A program made the translations under genes and the position numbers. A DNA stretch of 21,807 bases, from positions 1-21,807 of the forward strand of contig DASSJI010000188.1 in assembly GCA_035691285.1 (NCBI GenBank), written 5' to 3'. The notes under the pieces were generated by a model that was not told the origin of the DNA, did not search any database, and saw nothing but the letters and a program-made list of their open reading frames with translations. Source of the DNA: DATFEN01 sp035691285 (GTDB taxonomy: Bacteria > Acidobacteriota > Vicinamibacteria > Fen-336). Below, in pieces: positions 7,279 through 14,191 of the stretch; the stretch's first letter is position 1, and the number at the start of each line of letters is the position of its first letter.

Positions 7279-8492
7279 CTGACGAGACGCTCGCGATAGC
7301 GCGGCAGGAGGCGCTCGGGCATCTCCACGTCGATCGTGACGTGGTCACCCTCCACGGCGTGGGACACGACCCGGCCGGCTCCGTAGACCGCGGCGATCGC
7401 CCGGGACTCGTCCGCCCGGAAGCGCAGCCGCACCGGGCGGGGCAGAAGGGACAGGCGCGCGGCGATCGCGTCCTTGAGCCCCTCGAGCCCCTCGCCGCTC
7501 GTCGCCGAGACGAGCACGGAATCGGCGCGGGCCGCCCGCAGCGCCTGGCCTCTGCCCCGAGGAAGCAGGTCCGCCTTGTTCAGGACTGGGACAGCGGGTC
7601 GCTCGGCCGCGCCGATCTCGCGCAGCACGTCGTTCACCGCCGACTCCCGCGCCTCGAGGTGCTCTGCCGAGGCGTCCATCACGTGGAGGAGCAGGTCGGC
7701 CTCGTTCACCTCCTCGAGGGTCGCGCGAAAGGCCGCGACCAGCGCGTGGGGGAGCTTCTGGATGAACCCGACGGTGTCCACGATCAGGACGTCGCGGCCG
7801 GGCCCGAGCCGGGCGCGGCGCACGAGGGGGTCCAGCGTCATGAAGAGCTGATCGGAGACGGAGGCCCTGCCCTGCGTCAGGGCGTTGAAGAGCGTCGACT
7901 TGCCCGCGTTGGTGTAGCCCACGAGCGCCACGACCGGCGCTTCCGCCCGAAGCCGCGCGTCGCGCCGCGTGTGGCGGCTGCGCCGGACCCGGTCGATCTC
8001 GCGGCGCACGACCTGGATCCGGTGCCGGATGCGACGCCGGTCGGTCTCCAGCTTGGTCTCGCCGGGCCCCCGCGTGCCGATGCCGCCGCCGAGCCGCGAC
8101 AGCATCACGCCCTTGCCTCCCAGGCGCGGCAGCAGGTAGTCGAGCTGCGCCAGCTCGACCTGCAGCCGGCCCTCCCGGGTGCGGGCCCGGCGGGCGAAGA
8201 TGTCGAGGATCAGCTGCGTGCGGTCGACGGTCTTGCGCCCGACCTCGCGCTCGATGTTCCGCTGCTGGACCGGCGAGAGGTCCTCGTCGAAGACCAGGAG
8301 GTCGGCTCCCCTGGCCTCGGACTGGCGCGCCACCTCGCCCACCTTGCCACGGCCGATGAGTGTCGCCGGGTCGAAACGCTCGCGCTCCTGGATCACGGAG
8401 CCCACCACGCGCGCGCCGGCGCTCGTGGCCAGCTGGCCCAGCTCCGAGACGGAAGACTCGGTCCGGCTGCGTCCTCTGGGGCCCCGGCTCAC
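7275..8492 (-). CDS. hflX: GTPase HflX (ribosome-associated), start uncertain
   Basis: HflX splits or rescues stalled 70S ribosomes, notably in heat stress. From GTG 8492 the protein is 405 aa. The N-terminal HflX domain ends with the hallmark GGGIGTRGPGETKLE (135-149), followed by a coiled linker. The G domain follows: G1 GYTNAGKST (192-200), G3 DTVGF (239-243), G4 NKAD (305-308) and G5 SATSGEG (329-335). The start is a problem. The conserved first beta strand (AERALLVGV) is encoded in frame upstream of 8492, back to the tsaC stop at 8592, but that stretch has no ATG, GTG or TTG. A CTG at 8531 would give MNEIQAERALLVGV, a normal-looking N-terminus, and overlaps the stop of a short upstream frame. 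So 8492 is the conservative start, and 8531 is likelier biologically. Confidence 0.93.
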   Translation of the reverse strand: MSRGPRGRSRTESSVSELGQLATSAGARVVGSVIQERERFDPATLIGRGKVGEVARQSEARGADLLVFDEDLSPVQQRNIEREVGRKTVDRTQLILDIFARRARTREGRLQVELAQLDYLLPRLGGKGVMLSRLGGGIGTRGPGETKLETDRRRIRHRIQVVRREIDRVRRSRHTRRDARLRAEAPVVALVGYTNAGKSTLFNALTQGRASVSDQLFMTLDPLVRRARLGPGRDVLIVDTVGFIQKLPHALVAAFRATLEEVNEADLLLHVMDASAEHLEARESAVNDVLREIGAAERPAVPVLNKADLLPRGRGQALRAARADSVLVSATSGEGLEGLKDAIAARLSLLPRPVRLRFRADESRAIAAVYGAGRVVSHAVEGDHVTIDVEMPERLLPRYRERLVR

Positions 8493-8527
8493 GCCGACGA
8501 GCAGCGCTCTCTCGGCCTGGATCTCGT

Positions 8528-8578
8528 TCAGCTTCGCGGTTCGGCCCGCGTGCCGCGGACCGCCTCGAGGGACCTCAC
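8528..8578 (-). other. possible 16-codon leaderless upstream ORF before hflX
   Basis: GTG at 8578-8576 lies 7 bases after the -10 TACAAT (8591-8586), the spacing of a leaderless start. It opens a 16-codon frame (MRSLEAVRGTRAEPRS) ending in TGA at 8530-8528. That stop overlaps an in-frame CTG of hflX (CTGA, 8531-8528), mirroring the ATGA and GTGA overlaps used elsewhere in this window. It may be a coupling leader. Alternatively it may be the true hflX N-terminus separated by a one-base sequence error or frameshift. Confidence 0.35.
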
Positions 8579-8585
8579 GCCCTCG

Positions 8586-8594
8586 ATTGTATCA
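8586..8594 (-). promoter_or_regulatory. extended -10 promoter for hflX
   Basis: TGATACAAT on the minus strand is TGn plus TACAAT, 5 of 6 to the consensus hexamer. TGA is also the tsaC stop codon. A transcript would begin near 8578-8580, ahead of hflX. No good -35 box was seen, as expected for an extended -10. Confidence 0.5.
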
Positions 8595-9230
8595 AGGCGC
8601 GACGTCGCGCAAGACCGCCTCCACGTCCGCCCACGGGAGCGCCCCGGCCCGCAAGAGGCGCGGCGCGGCGCCCGTCAGGTCCACGACCGTCGAGGGCGCG
8701 CTCCCGCCCTCTCCCCCGTCCACGGCCACGGCCGCGCTCCCCCCGACCTCGCGAACCGCGGCCTCGCAGGTCGACGGAGCCGGGCGTCCGGTCCTGTTCG
8801 CGGAGGTCGACACGAGGGGGCCGGCGCGCGCACAGAGCCGACGGGCGAAGTCCAGGGCCGGCACGCGGACCGCGACCGTTCCGGAGCCGCTCGTCACCGC
8901 CTCGGGAACGGCCGCCGCCGCGGGAACCACCAGCGTCAGGGGGCCCGGCCAGAAGCGTTCGGCGAGCGGCTCGAGCGCCCGCGGCGGCTTCGGACACACC
9001 CCGCGCAGCTGCCCTAGCTCGGCGAGCACGAGCGGCAGCGGCCTGCTCTCGTCGCGTCCCTTCACGCGCCGCACGCGCTCGGCCGCCGCCGCGTCCAGCG
9101 CCCGACAGCCCAGCGCATACAACGTGTCCGTGGGAAAGATCACGAGCTCGCCGCGAGCGAGGGCCGCGGCGGCCAGCGCCAGGGCTTCCGCGTCGAGGGC
9201 CGCGCTCCCCAGCGGCACGACCCTGAGCAT
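8592..9230 (-). CDS. tsaC: L-threonylcarbamoyladenylate synthase (Sua5/YrdC/YciO family)
   Basis: Makes threonylcarbamoyl-AMP from threonine, bicarbonate and ATP, the first step of the t6A37 modification in tRNAs reading ANN codons. The product is 212 aa, the short TsaC/YrdC form without the C-terminal Sua5 domain. Motifs: PTDTLYALG (33-41), KGRDESRPLPL (57-67), FWPGPLTLV (93-101), VAVRVP (119-124), STSAN (141-145) and STVVD (180-184), the set that lines the ATP and threonylcarbamate pocket. The ATG at 9230 shares one base with the pilT stop (TGATG), so translation is probably coupled. The frame runs far upstream without a stop, but that part is out of frame with pilT and is only its shadow. 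YciO-type paralogues share the fold, but the intact motifs favour a functional TsaC. Confidence 0.93.
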   Translation of the reverse strand: MLRVVPLGSAALDAEALALAAAALARGELVIFPTDTLYALGCRALDAAAAERVRRVKGRDESRPLPLVLAELGQLRGVCPKPPRALEPLAERFWPGPLTLVVPAAAAVPEAVTSGSGTVAVRVPALDFARRLCARAGPLVSTSANRTGRPAPSTCEAAVREVGGSAAVAVDGGEGGSAPSTVVDLTGAAPRLLRAGALPWADVEAVLRDVAP

Positions 9231-10564
9231 CAGGCGGAGGCTGCGGCGGCTCCGGCTGCGGGCGCGGCCTCGCTCGGCGCCCAGGAGGTGTCGATGGCGT
9301 TCTTCTTGAACATCGCCAGGAGGCCCGGCTTGTCCACGGCCTTCGCGTAGGCGTCCGGCGGCTCCACGACCTTCCTCTTGACGAGGTCGGTGAAGCTCTC
9401 GTTCATCAGGCACATTCCCAGCCGCTTGTTGGTCTGCATGACGGACGGGATCTGGAAGTTCTTGCCCTCCCGGATCAGGTTGGCGACCGAGGGCGTCGAG
9501 ATCAGCACCTCCATGGCCGGGACCCGACCGCCGCCGATCTTCTTGCACAGCATCTGGCTGATGACGCCCTTGAGGCTCTCCGCGAGCATGACGCGGATCT
9601 GGCTCTGCCGCTCGGAGGGGAACTGGTCGATGATCCGGTCCACGGTCGAGATCGCCGAGGAGGTGTGGAGCGTGCCGAACACCAGGTGACCCGTCTCGGC
9701 CGTCTCGATCGCGATGGCGGTCGTCTCGAGATCGCGCATCTCTCCGACCAGCACGATGTCCGGGTCCTCGCGCAGCGCCGCGCGCAGCGCGCTCTTGAAG
9801 GAGCCGGTGTGCTCGCCCACCTGGCGCTGGTTGATCAGGCACTTCTTGTTCTCGTGGACGAACTCGAGCGGGTCCTCGATCGTGATGATGTGGTCGGTGC
9901 GGTTGCTGTTGATGTGGTCGATCAGGGCGCACAGCGTCGTGGACTTGCCCGACCCCGTCGGGCCCGTGACCAGCACCAGCCCCTTCGCCAGGTAGCAGAG
10001 GTTCAGGATCTCCCTGGACAGGCCCATCTGCTCCGCGGTCATGATCTTGCTGGGGATCTGGCGGAACACGCCGCCCATCCCCTTCCTGTCCCGGAACAGG
10101 TTGCAGCGGAACCGGGCCAGGCTCCGGATCTCGTACGCGAAGTCCGTGTCGTTCCGCTCCCGGAACTCCGTGCGGTTCCGCTCGGGCGCGATCGCCCACA
10201 GCATCCGCTCCGTGTCCTCGGCGGACAGGATGGCGCGGCCCGGGAGGTTCTTCATCTCGCCGTCGTGGCGCAGCATGGGCGGCATGCCGGTGGAGATGTG
10301 GAGGTCCGACGCCTTCCACTCGATCATGGTCCGGAACAGCTCTTCCATCTCCTCGACGGTGCCCGGCCTGGGCGGCGGCCCGCCGCCCGCGGCCACCCCC
10401 GCCGCTGCGGCCGGCGCGGCCGCCTTGGGCTCGGCCCCGGCGGCGCGGCCCGGCAGGCGGATCACGGTTTGGCACTTCGGGCACTTGACGCCAAACGGCC
10501 GGTCCGGGACCTTGGCGTCGTCGATGGTGACGACATGGGCGCACTGCGGGCAGCTCGCTTGCAC
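9230..10564 (-). CDS. pilT: PilT-type twitching motility ATPase with N-terminal zinc ribbon
   Basis: A hexameric ATPase that retracts type IV pili, acting on the cytoplasmic face of the inner membrane; 444 aa. The PilT core starts near residue 70 and has the N-terminal PAS-like half, Walker A GPTGSGKST (201-209), Asp box IEDPLE (229-234), Walker B IVLVGEMRD (270-278), His box GHLVFGTLHT (292-301) and the C-terminal signature around SVANLIREGK (359-368; canonical AIRNLIRE). Unusually, residues 1-37 form a CxxC...CxxC zinc ribbon of MJ0042 style (Cys5, Cys8, Cys28, Cys31), joined by a 30-residue Ala/Pro/Gly linker. An Ala-rich tail ends the protein. The GTG start at 10564 follows AGGAG, which overlaps the stop of the upstream gene, 6 bases away. 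No other pilus gene is in the window. Confidence 0.94.
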   Translation of the reverse strand: MQASCPQCAHVVTIDDAKVPDRPFGVKCPKCQTVIRLPGRAAGAEPKAAAPAAAAGVAAGGGPPPRPGTVEEMEELFRTMIEWKASDLHISTGMPPMLRHDGEMKNLPGRAILSAEDTERMLWAIAPERNRTEFRERNDTDFAYEIRSLARFRCNLFRDRKGMGGVFRQIPSKIMTAEQMGLSREILNLCYLAKGLVLVTGPTGSGKSTTLCALIDHINSNRTDHIITIEDPLEFVHENKKCLINQRQVGEHTGSFKSALRAALREDPDIVLVGEMRDLETTAIAIETAETGHLVFGTLHTSSAISTVDRIIDQFPSERQSQIRVMLAESLKGVISQMLCKKIGGGRVPAMEVLISTPSVANLIREGKNFQIPSVMQTNKRLGMCLMNESFTDLVKRKVVEPPDAYAKAVDKPGLLAMFKKNAIDTSWAPSEAAPAAGAAAASA

Positions 10565-10570
10565 TCGCTC

Positions 10571-11041
10571 CTACTCCTCGCGGACCTCGATGACCCGCGT
10601 GATGCGTTCCTTCTGGATCAGGTGGAGCACCGCGCCCTCGCGCAGCGCCAGGAAGGCTTCGGCCCGGTTCAGGTAGTCGAGGACGCGCAGGTGGTGTTCC
10701 GGCATGTCGAGGACGAGATCGCCTTCGAGGCGCCTGCTCTCCGCCTCGACCTTCACGTGCCGCACCGGGCTCTCGGCGATCTCGTCGGGCGTCCTGGCCT
10801 CGGCCGGCCCCGTCACGCTCAGCACCAGCACCTCGCGCTTGTTCAGCAGGACGGCGTCGCCGCCTTCGGTCAGGAACGGGAAGAAGGCCGCGGCCTCGTT
10901 GATCCACTCTTCCGTCCGCGTCGGCCCGTCGTGGACTGGCGACGTCGCGGGGATGAAGATGCGGCCGGTGAAGCGCCGGCCGTCGGCGCACTCCACCTCG
11001 GCGGTCTCCTCCACCATCGGCACCCGCAGCAGCTCGTTCAT
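10571..11041 (-). CDS. uncharacterised 156-aa protein encoded upstream of pilT
   Basis: I do not recognise the family. The ATG at 11041 is preceded by GAGGGG at good spacing; the longer frame upstream is a shadow of trmJ. The protein is soluble and rich in Glu, Arg and Val with many predicted short strands: an N-terminal part (VEETAEVECADGRRFTGRIF) that looks like a small beta barrel, a central DAVLLNKREVLVLSV strand pair, and a C-terminal part with HHLRVLDYLNRAEAFLAL and an ending strand IQKERITRVIEVREE. No cysteine cluster, no membrane segment. The 6-base gap to pilT and the shared Shine-Dalgarno/stop region make a pilT-linked role likely, such as a regulator or adaptor of the retraction motor, but this is inference from position only. 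Confidence 0.8.
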   Translation of the reverse strand: MNELLRVPMVEETAEVECADGRRFTGRIFIPATSPVHDGPTRTEEWINEAAAFFPFLTEGGDAVLLNKREVLVLSVTGPAEARTPDEIAESPVRHVKVEAESRRLEGDLVLDMPEHHLRVLDYLNRAEAFLALREGAVLHLIQKERITRVIEVREE

Positions 11042-11068
11042 GGCGACCCCTCGGGACGGAAGGCCGGC

Positions 11069-11098
11069 ATTATCCGCCTCCGCGGCGCGCGCCTGCAA
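11069..11098 (-). promoter_or_regulatory. candidate promoter for the unknown gene and pilT
   Basis: On the minus strand TTGCAG (11098-11093) and GATAAT (11074-11069) are 18 bases apart, giving a predicted start near 11062 and a leader of about 20 bases containing GAGGGG. The -10 includes the TAA stop of trmJ, so the pilT group could be expressed separately from trmJ. Confidence 0.4.
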
Positions 11099-11792
11099 TG
11101 CGCCCGGCCCACGCGACCTGCCGGGCGACTCCGCGCAGCAGCGACACCTCGCGAGGTGTGGGCGCGGCGCGCGCCAGCAGCCCGCGCAGCTCGCCCAGGA
11201 TCGGCTCCGGATTGGCCGCCGGCAGGTAGCCGACGGCCAGCAGCGCACGCCGCAGGTCCAGAAGCGCGTCCTCCAGCTCGCCGGCGGTCGCCCGCGCCGG
11301 GTCTTCCGCCCTGGCCGGTGTCCGGCCCGCGAGGAACAGCTCGTACGCCACGATCAGGACCGCCTGGGCGAGGTTCAGGGAAGGATGCCCGGGATCGCTC
11401 GGGATCCTCACCGTCGCGTGGCACCGACGCAGCTCGTCGCTCGTGAGACCTGTCCGCTCGGGCCCGAAGACCACCGCGAGGCGACCGCCACCGGTCCGGA
11501 CCGGAGCCCCCTCGCCGAGCTCCCGCGGAGTCAAGGCCTCGAGCTCCGTGCGTCCCGACGTCGCCGCCACGAAGGTCGCGTCCGCCACGGCCGCCTCGAG
11601 GCTCGCGAACTCACGCGCGCCCTCCAGGACGTCGAAGGCCCCGTAGGCCAGCGCGCGGGCGGCGGGGTCCCCGAGCTCGGCGGGCGGCGTGACCAGCCGC
11701 AGCGCGCCGAGGCCCATGTTCTTCATCGCGCGGCAGGCCGCCGCCACGTTCGCGGCCCGTGCGGGCCGGACCAGCACGATCGCGACGTTCAC
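11070..11792 (-). CDS. trmJ: TrmJ-type tRNA/rRNA 2'-O-methyltransferase (SPOUT)
   Basis: A SAM-dependent SPOUT methylase that in characterised TrmJ proteins modifies the ribose of nucleotide 32 in tRNA. The product is 240 aa, a normal length. The N-terminus IVLVRPARAANVAAACRAMKNMG (5-27) carries the Asn15 and Arg21 of the family. The SAM-binding knot has VVFGPERTGLT (107-117) and IPSDPGHPSLNLAQAV (130-145). The C-terminal helices (about 170-230) match the TrmJ extension. The GTG start at 11792 has no Shine-Dalgarno sequence. A TATAGT hexamer ends 6 bases before it, the arrangement of a leaderless message. It is divergent from the transglutaminase gene, with only 12 to 21 bases between start codons. 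It heads the minus-strand series; the next gene is 28 bases on. A close relative with another RNA target cannot be excluded. Confidence 0.9.
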   Translation of the reverse strand: MNVAIVLVRPARAANVAAACRAMKNMGLGALRLVTPPAELGDPAARALAYGAFDVLEGAREFASLEAAVADATFVAATSGRTELEALTPRELGEGAPVRTGGGRLAVVFGPERTGLTSDELRRCHATVRIPSDPGHPSLNLAQAVLIVAYELFLAGRTPARAEDPARATAGELEDALLDLRRALLAVGYLPAANPEPILGELRGLLARAAPTPREVSLLRGVARQVAWAGRIAGARRGGG

Positions 11793-11798
11793 GGACTG

Positions 11799-11806
11799 AC
11801 TATAAT
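11799..11806. promoter_or_regulatory. overlapping divergent -10 elements shared by trmJ and the transglutaminase gene
   Basis: ACTATAAT reads TATAAT on plus (11801-11806) and TATAGT on minus (11804-11799). Downstream, GTG codons begin after 7 bases (11814, plus) and 6 bases (11792, minus), so each predicted transcription start falls at or next to a start codon. No convincing -35 box was found on either side. Confidence 0.6.
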
Positions 11807-13427
11807 GCGACGGGTGACACTGACGCGGGTCCTTCGTCCGCTCCCCCGCACGGTCACGCGCCCCGCGGCGGTCCTGATCATGCTGGCCTGGGTGCTGCAG
11901 ATGACCACCCTCGTGCGCGCCGCCTACCTGGAGAACCCGACCCTCGCGGCCGATCTCTCGCGCTACGGCTCGGGCGCCCAGTGGAAGGGCGTCTACTACC
12001 GCGGCGAGAAGATCGGCTTCATGGTGGGCCAGTCGCAGGCGACCGAGGACGGCTACGAGCTGTCCGAGGACGGCCGCCTGCAGATGATGCTGCTGGGCGC
12101 GACGACCGCGGCCCGGATCCATACCTCGGCCCGCGTCGACCGCGCGTTCAACCTGCGCTCCTTCGCGTTCAGCCTCGACCCCGGAACGGGGCCGATGGAG
12201 ATCTCGGGAACCCTGCGCGGCCGGAGCCTCGAGCTCACGGTGAAGTCGCCCTCCGGCAGCACGCGCACCGAGGCGCGGGAGCTGGCGGAGCCGCCCAGCC
12301 TGGCCTTGAACCTGCCTCGCCAGCTCGCCGCGGCGGGTCTCGCGCCTGGAATGAAGAGGACGCTTTCGGCCTTCGATCCCGCGACCATGCGCAACGCGCC
12401 GATGGAGCTCAGCGTGGAGGGGCGGGAGGTGATCTGGGCCGCGAACAAGCCGGTGCCCGCCTTCCGCGTGAAGGCCACGTTCCAGGGCCTCGCCTCCACC
12501 TCGTGGATCACCGACGTGGGCGAAGTCGTGCGCGAGGAGAGCCCGATGGGCCTGATCGTGCTCCGCGAGACCCGCGAGCGCGCCACGGCCCTGGCGGTGC
12601 CCGGCAACGTGCAGGTCGACATGCTGCGAGCTGCGGCCATACCCGCGTCAGGACCGCGCATCGTCGACGGGACACAGCTGGAATCGCTGCGCATCCGGGT
12701 CACCGGCTTCCGCCTGGAGCCCGCCGAGACCAGCGGAGCCGGCCAGACGGTGTCCGGCGACGTCGTCGAGATCGTCGACAGCGCCTCGCAGCGGCCCGCG
12801 CCGGCGGGGGGCGAGGTCGTGCGCGCTCGGCAGCCGGAGCCGCTGATCGAGAGCGACGCTCCCGAGATCGTCGCCGAGGCAGCGAAGGCCGTGGGCGACG
12901 CCGGGAGCGCCCAGGCCAAGGCCGAGCGGCTCACCCGCTACGTGGCGGCCTTCCTGGAGAAGAAGCCGACCGTCAGCCTGCCCTCGGCCCTCGAGGTGCT
13001 CCGCACACGGGTCGGCGACTGCAACGAGCACACCGCGCTGTTCGTCGCCATGGCCCGGGCCGCGGGCCTGCCGGCCCGCGTGGCCGTCGGCGTCGTCCAC
13101 ATCCACGGCGCCTTCTACTTTCACGCGTGGCCGGAGGTGTTCATCGAAGCCGCGGCGGGACGCGGCCACTGGCTCGCGGTCGATCCCACGCTCAACCAGT
13201 TCCCCGCCGACCCCACCCACGTGGTCCTCGCGCGCGGCGGCCTGGACCGCCAGGCCGCCATCCTCCCGGCCCTGGGCCAGGCCCGGATCGAGATCCTGTC
13301 GATGAAGCGCCGGGCCGGCGTCAGCAACATCCTCGTGGGCCGCGCCGCGCGCGACGTGCGGCCGATCGACATCCCGCTCCCGAGGCGCGGCAGCGGCGCC
13401 GGTTGCTGGTCCCGGCCGCCCGAGTGA
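11805..13427 (+). CDS. membrane-anchored transglutaminase-like cysteine protein
   Basis: Transglutaminase-like (PF01841-type) protein, 540 aa from ATG 11805. This ATG lies inside the TATAAT box, so GTG 11814 (537 aa) is the better start if transcription begins there. Residues 20-40 are one hydrophobic segment (signal anchor or signal peptide), placing the rest outside the inner membrane. A beta-rich region (45-300) of unknown family precedes the catalytic domain, with GDCNEHTALFVAMARAAGLPA divided over 404-424: Cys406, His440 (FYFHAWPE) and Asp460 (WLAVDPTLN) form the triad. Such domains act as proteases, amidases or cross-linkers; which applies here is unclear. The last 15 residues are low complexity. 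The stop overlaps an alternative GTG start of the ABC ATPase gene, so it may work with that transporter. Confidence 0.88.
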   Translation: MRRVTLTRVLRPLPRTVTRPAAVLIMLAWVLQMTTLVRAAYLENPTLAADLSRYGSGAQWKGVYYRGEKIGFMVGQSQATEDGYELSEDGRLQMMLLGATTAARIHTSARVDRAFNLRSFAFSLDPGTGPMEISGTLRGRSLELTVKSPSGSTRTEARELAEPPSLALNLPRQLAAAGLAPGMKRTLSAFDPATMRNAPMELSVEGREVIWAANKPVPAFRVKATFQGLASTSWITDVGEVVREESPMGLIVLRETRERATALAVPGNVQVDMLRAAAIPASGPRIVDGTQLESLRIRVTGFRLEPAETSGAGQTVSGDVVEIVDSASQRPAPAGGEVVRARQPEPLIESDAPEIVAEAAKAVGDAGSAQAKAERLTRYVAAFLEKKPTVSLPSALEVLRTRVGDCNEHTALFVAMARAAGLPARVAVGVVHIHGAFYFHAWPEVFIEAAAGRGHWLAVDPTLNQFPADPTHVVLARGGLDRQAAILPALGQARIEILSMKRRAGVSNILVGRAARDVRPIDIPLPRRGSGAGCWSRPPE

Positions 13428-13438
13428 GCCTCGAGCCG

Positions 13439-14191
13439 ATGATCCGCCTGGAGGCCCTCGTCAAGCGCTACGGGCGCTTCACCGCCGTCGACGGCGTGTC
13501 CCTGGAGGTGGAGGCCGGCGAGATCCACGGGTTCCTCGGTCCGAACGGCGCCGGCAAGACGACCACGATCCGCATGGTCGCGGGCCTGCTGAAGCCCACG
13601 GCCGGGCGCGTCCTCGTTGCGGGCCACGACATGGCGAAGGAGCCCGAGCAGGCGAAGCGGGCGCTGGGCTTCATCCCGGATCGCCCCTACATCTACGAGA
13701 AGCTCACCGCCGGCGAGTTCCTCCGCTTCCACGCGGGGCTCTACGGGCAGGACGGCGACGGCGTGCCGAGGCGCGTCGCCGAGCTGCTCGACCTGTTCGA
13801 GCTCAGCCGCTGGGAGGGCGAGCTGGTCGAGAGCTTTTCCCACGGCATGCGGCAGCGTCTCGTGATGTGCGCGGCCTTCCTCCATCGGCCCCAGGGCGTG
13901 CTCGTCGACGAGCCCATGGTGGGTCTCGATCCCCGCGGCGCACGCCTGATCAAGGACGTCTTCCGCGAGATGGCGAGGAAGGGCGTCGCCATCCTGATGA
14001 GCACCCACACCCTGGAGGTCGCCCAGGAGATGTGCGACCGCATCAGCATCATCCTGGGCGGGAAGATCATCGCCCGCGGGACCGTCGAGGAGCTGCGCGA
14101 GCTGGCCGGCAGCCGGGACGAGCACCTGACCCACGTCTTCCTCAAGCTCACGGGCGGGGCGGGGTTCCAGGAGATCCCGGAGGAGCTGTGA
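13439..14191 (+). CDS. ABC transporter ATP-binding protein
   Basis: A 250-aa nucleotide-binding subunit of an ABC-2 type exporter. Walker A GPNGAGKT (34-41), signature FSHGMRQR (133-140) in place of LSGGQ, Walker B GVLVDEPMVGLDP (153-165) and the H-loop STH (188-190) are all present. The Q-loop position has Asp81 in FIPDRPYIYEKLT; acidic or other replacements are known in this exporter subgroup. The ATG at 13439 gives the standard N-terminus MIRLEALVKRYG. A GTG at 13424, in frame, overlaps the previous stop (GTGA) and would add five residues. The end overlaps the permease start by 4 bases (GTGA), so the two form one transporter. Substrate unknown. Confidence 0.95.
   Translation: MIRLEALVKRYGRFTAVDGVSLEVEAGEIHGFLGPNGAGKTTTIRMVAGLLKPTAGRVLVAGHDMAKEPEQAKRALGFIPDRPYIYEKLTAGEFLRFHAGLYGQDGDGVPRRVAELLDLFELSRWEGELVESFSHGMRQRLVMCAAFLHRPQGVLVDEPMVGLDPRGARLIKDVFREMARKGVAILMSTHTLEVAQEMCDRISIILGGKIIARGTVEELRELAGSRDEHLTHVFLKLTGGAGFQEIPEEL

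Noticed and set aside
9231..10991. Long in-frame upstream extension of tsaC (about 590 codons)
   Set aside because: Out of frame with pilT and the unknown gene; TsaC similarity begins exactly at ATG 9230, which has coupling overlap with the pilT stop.
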